This document shows positions 6,775 to 6,851 of a stretch of 6,851 nucleotides of DNA, one piece after another (the first letter of the stretch is position 1; every line of letters begins with the position of its first letter). The notes under the pieces are model-generated. The model was not told the origin of the DNA and did not search any database. It saw only the letters and a program-made list of their open reading frames with translations. Position numbers and translations under genes: made by a program. Origin of the DNA: Lysobacteraceae bacterium (GTDB lineage Bacteria > Pseudomonadota > Gammaproteobacteria > Xanthomonadales > Wenzhouxiangellaceae); contig JAIVHD010000325.1 in NCBI GenBank assembly GCA_020201235.1, positions 1 through 6,851 on the forward strand, given 5' to 3'.

Positions 6775-6851
6775 ATGATAGGACGAAGCAAGATTGATGC
6801 GCGTAAGCTGCCACCGAAGGCGCAAGAACGTTTACGTCGTTCTGCAATGGA
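6775..6851 (+). CDS. N-terminus of a probable IS630-family transposase, 3' partial
   Basis: An ATG at 6775 opens 25 complete codons to the window end, too short to be found by length. The sequence, with KIDARKLPPKAQERLRR, resembles the first helix ahead of the helix-turn-helix in IS630-type transposases, as I recall them. An in-frame TAG at 6757 limits how far upstream the start could be. No catalytic DDE residues are in view. A free-standing helix-turn-helix protein with the same N-terminus is the main alternative. If it is a transposase, it would bind the element's ends and move it into TA sites. Confidence 0.55.
   Translation, partial: MIGRSKIDARKLPPKAQERLRRSAM

Larger units (their letters stand above)
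6731..6851 (+). mobile_element. Left end of a probable IS630-type insertion sequence, partial
   Basis: Composition changes from GC-rich to AT-rich at about 6728-6785, just before an ORF whose start resembles an IS630-family transposase. The element runs off the window, so neither the right inverted repeat nor the TA target duplication can be seen. The left boundary is a guess from composition; TA dinucleotides at 6729, 6732 and 6735 are candidate insertion points. Confidence 0.4.

Noticed and set aside
1..6851. CRISPR arrays, tRNA or rRNA genes, defence or toxin-antitoxin genes
   Set aside because: I saw no regularly spaced repeats, no tRNA or rRNA signatures, and no small gene pairs in the window.

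Overview
The window holds a fatty-acid beta-oxidation gene cluster, all on the + strand, followed by the left edge of what looks like an insertion sequence. The DNA is GC-rich. A long FadE-type acyl-CoA dehydrogenase next to a PsrA-like TetR regulator points to a gammaproteobacterium, perhaps of the Xanthomonadales/Chromatiales side. That placement is inference from gene type and composition only.

Layout: (1) 1-416, the C-terminal part of a TetR-family regulator, cut by the window edge. (2) 413-2746, fadE, overlapping the regulator by ATGA. (3) 2747-2900, a gap with an imperfect palindrome. (4) 2901-5267, a two-domain 3-hydroxyacyl-CoA dehydrogenase/enoyl-CoA hydratase with the FadN-type domain order (dehydrogenase first). 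(5) 5268-5451, a gap with a second, longer imperfect palindrome of about 123 nt. (6) 5452-6613, a FadA-type thiolase whose frame is broken near codon 110 by what looks like a 20-nt deletion. (7) 6614-6774, a strong GC stem-loop, then a short AT-rich stretch. (8) 6775-6851, the first 25 codons of a protein that resembles an IS630-type transposase N-terminus.

Together FadE (acyl-CoA to trans-2-enoyl-CoA), the FadN-like protein (hydration, then oxidation to 3-ketoacyl-CoA) and the thiolase (cleavage to acetyl-CoA) would make a complete beta-oxidation spiral. The upstream TetR protein is a plausible acyl-CoA- or fatty-acid-responsive regulator. FadE and the FadN-like protein keep their recognisable catalytic residues. 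The thiolase keeps its Cys/His/Cys triad in two frames but has lost its conserved GG motif, so as written the last step is probably not made from this locus.

I see no new biological system here. The points worth a second look are the broken thiolase, the three different palindromic elements (one after each of fadE, fadN and the thiolase), and the possible insertion sequence beside the broken gene.
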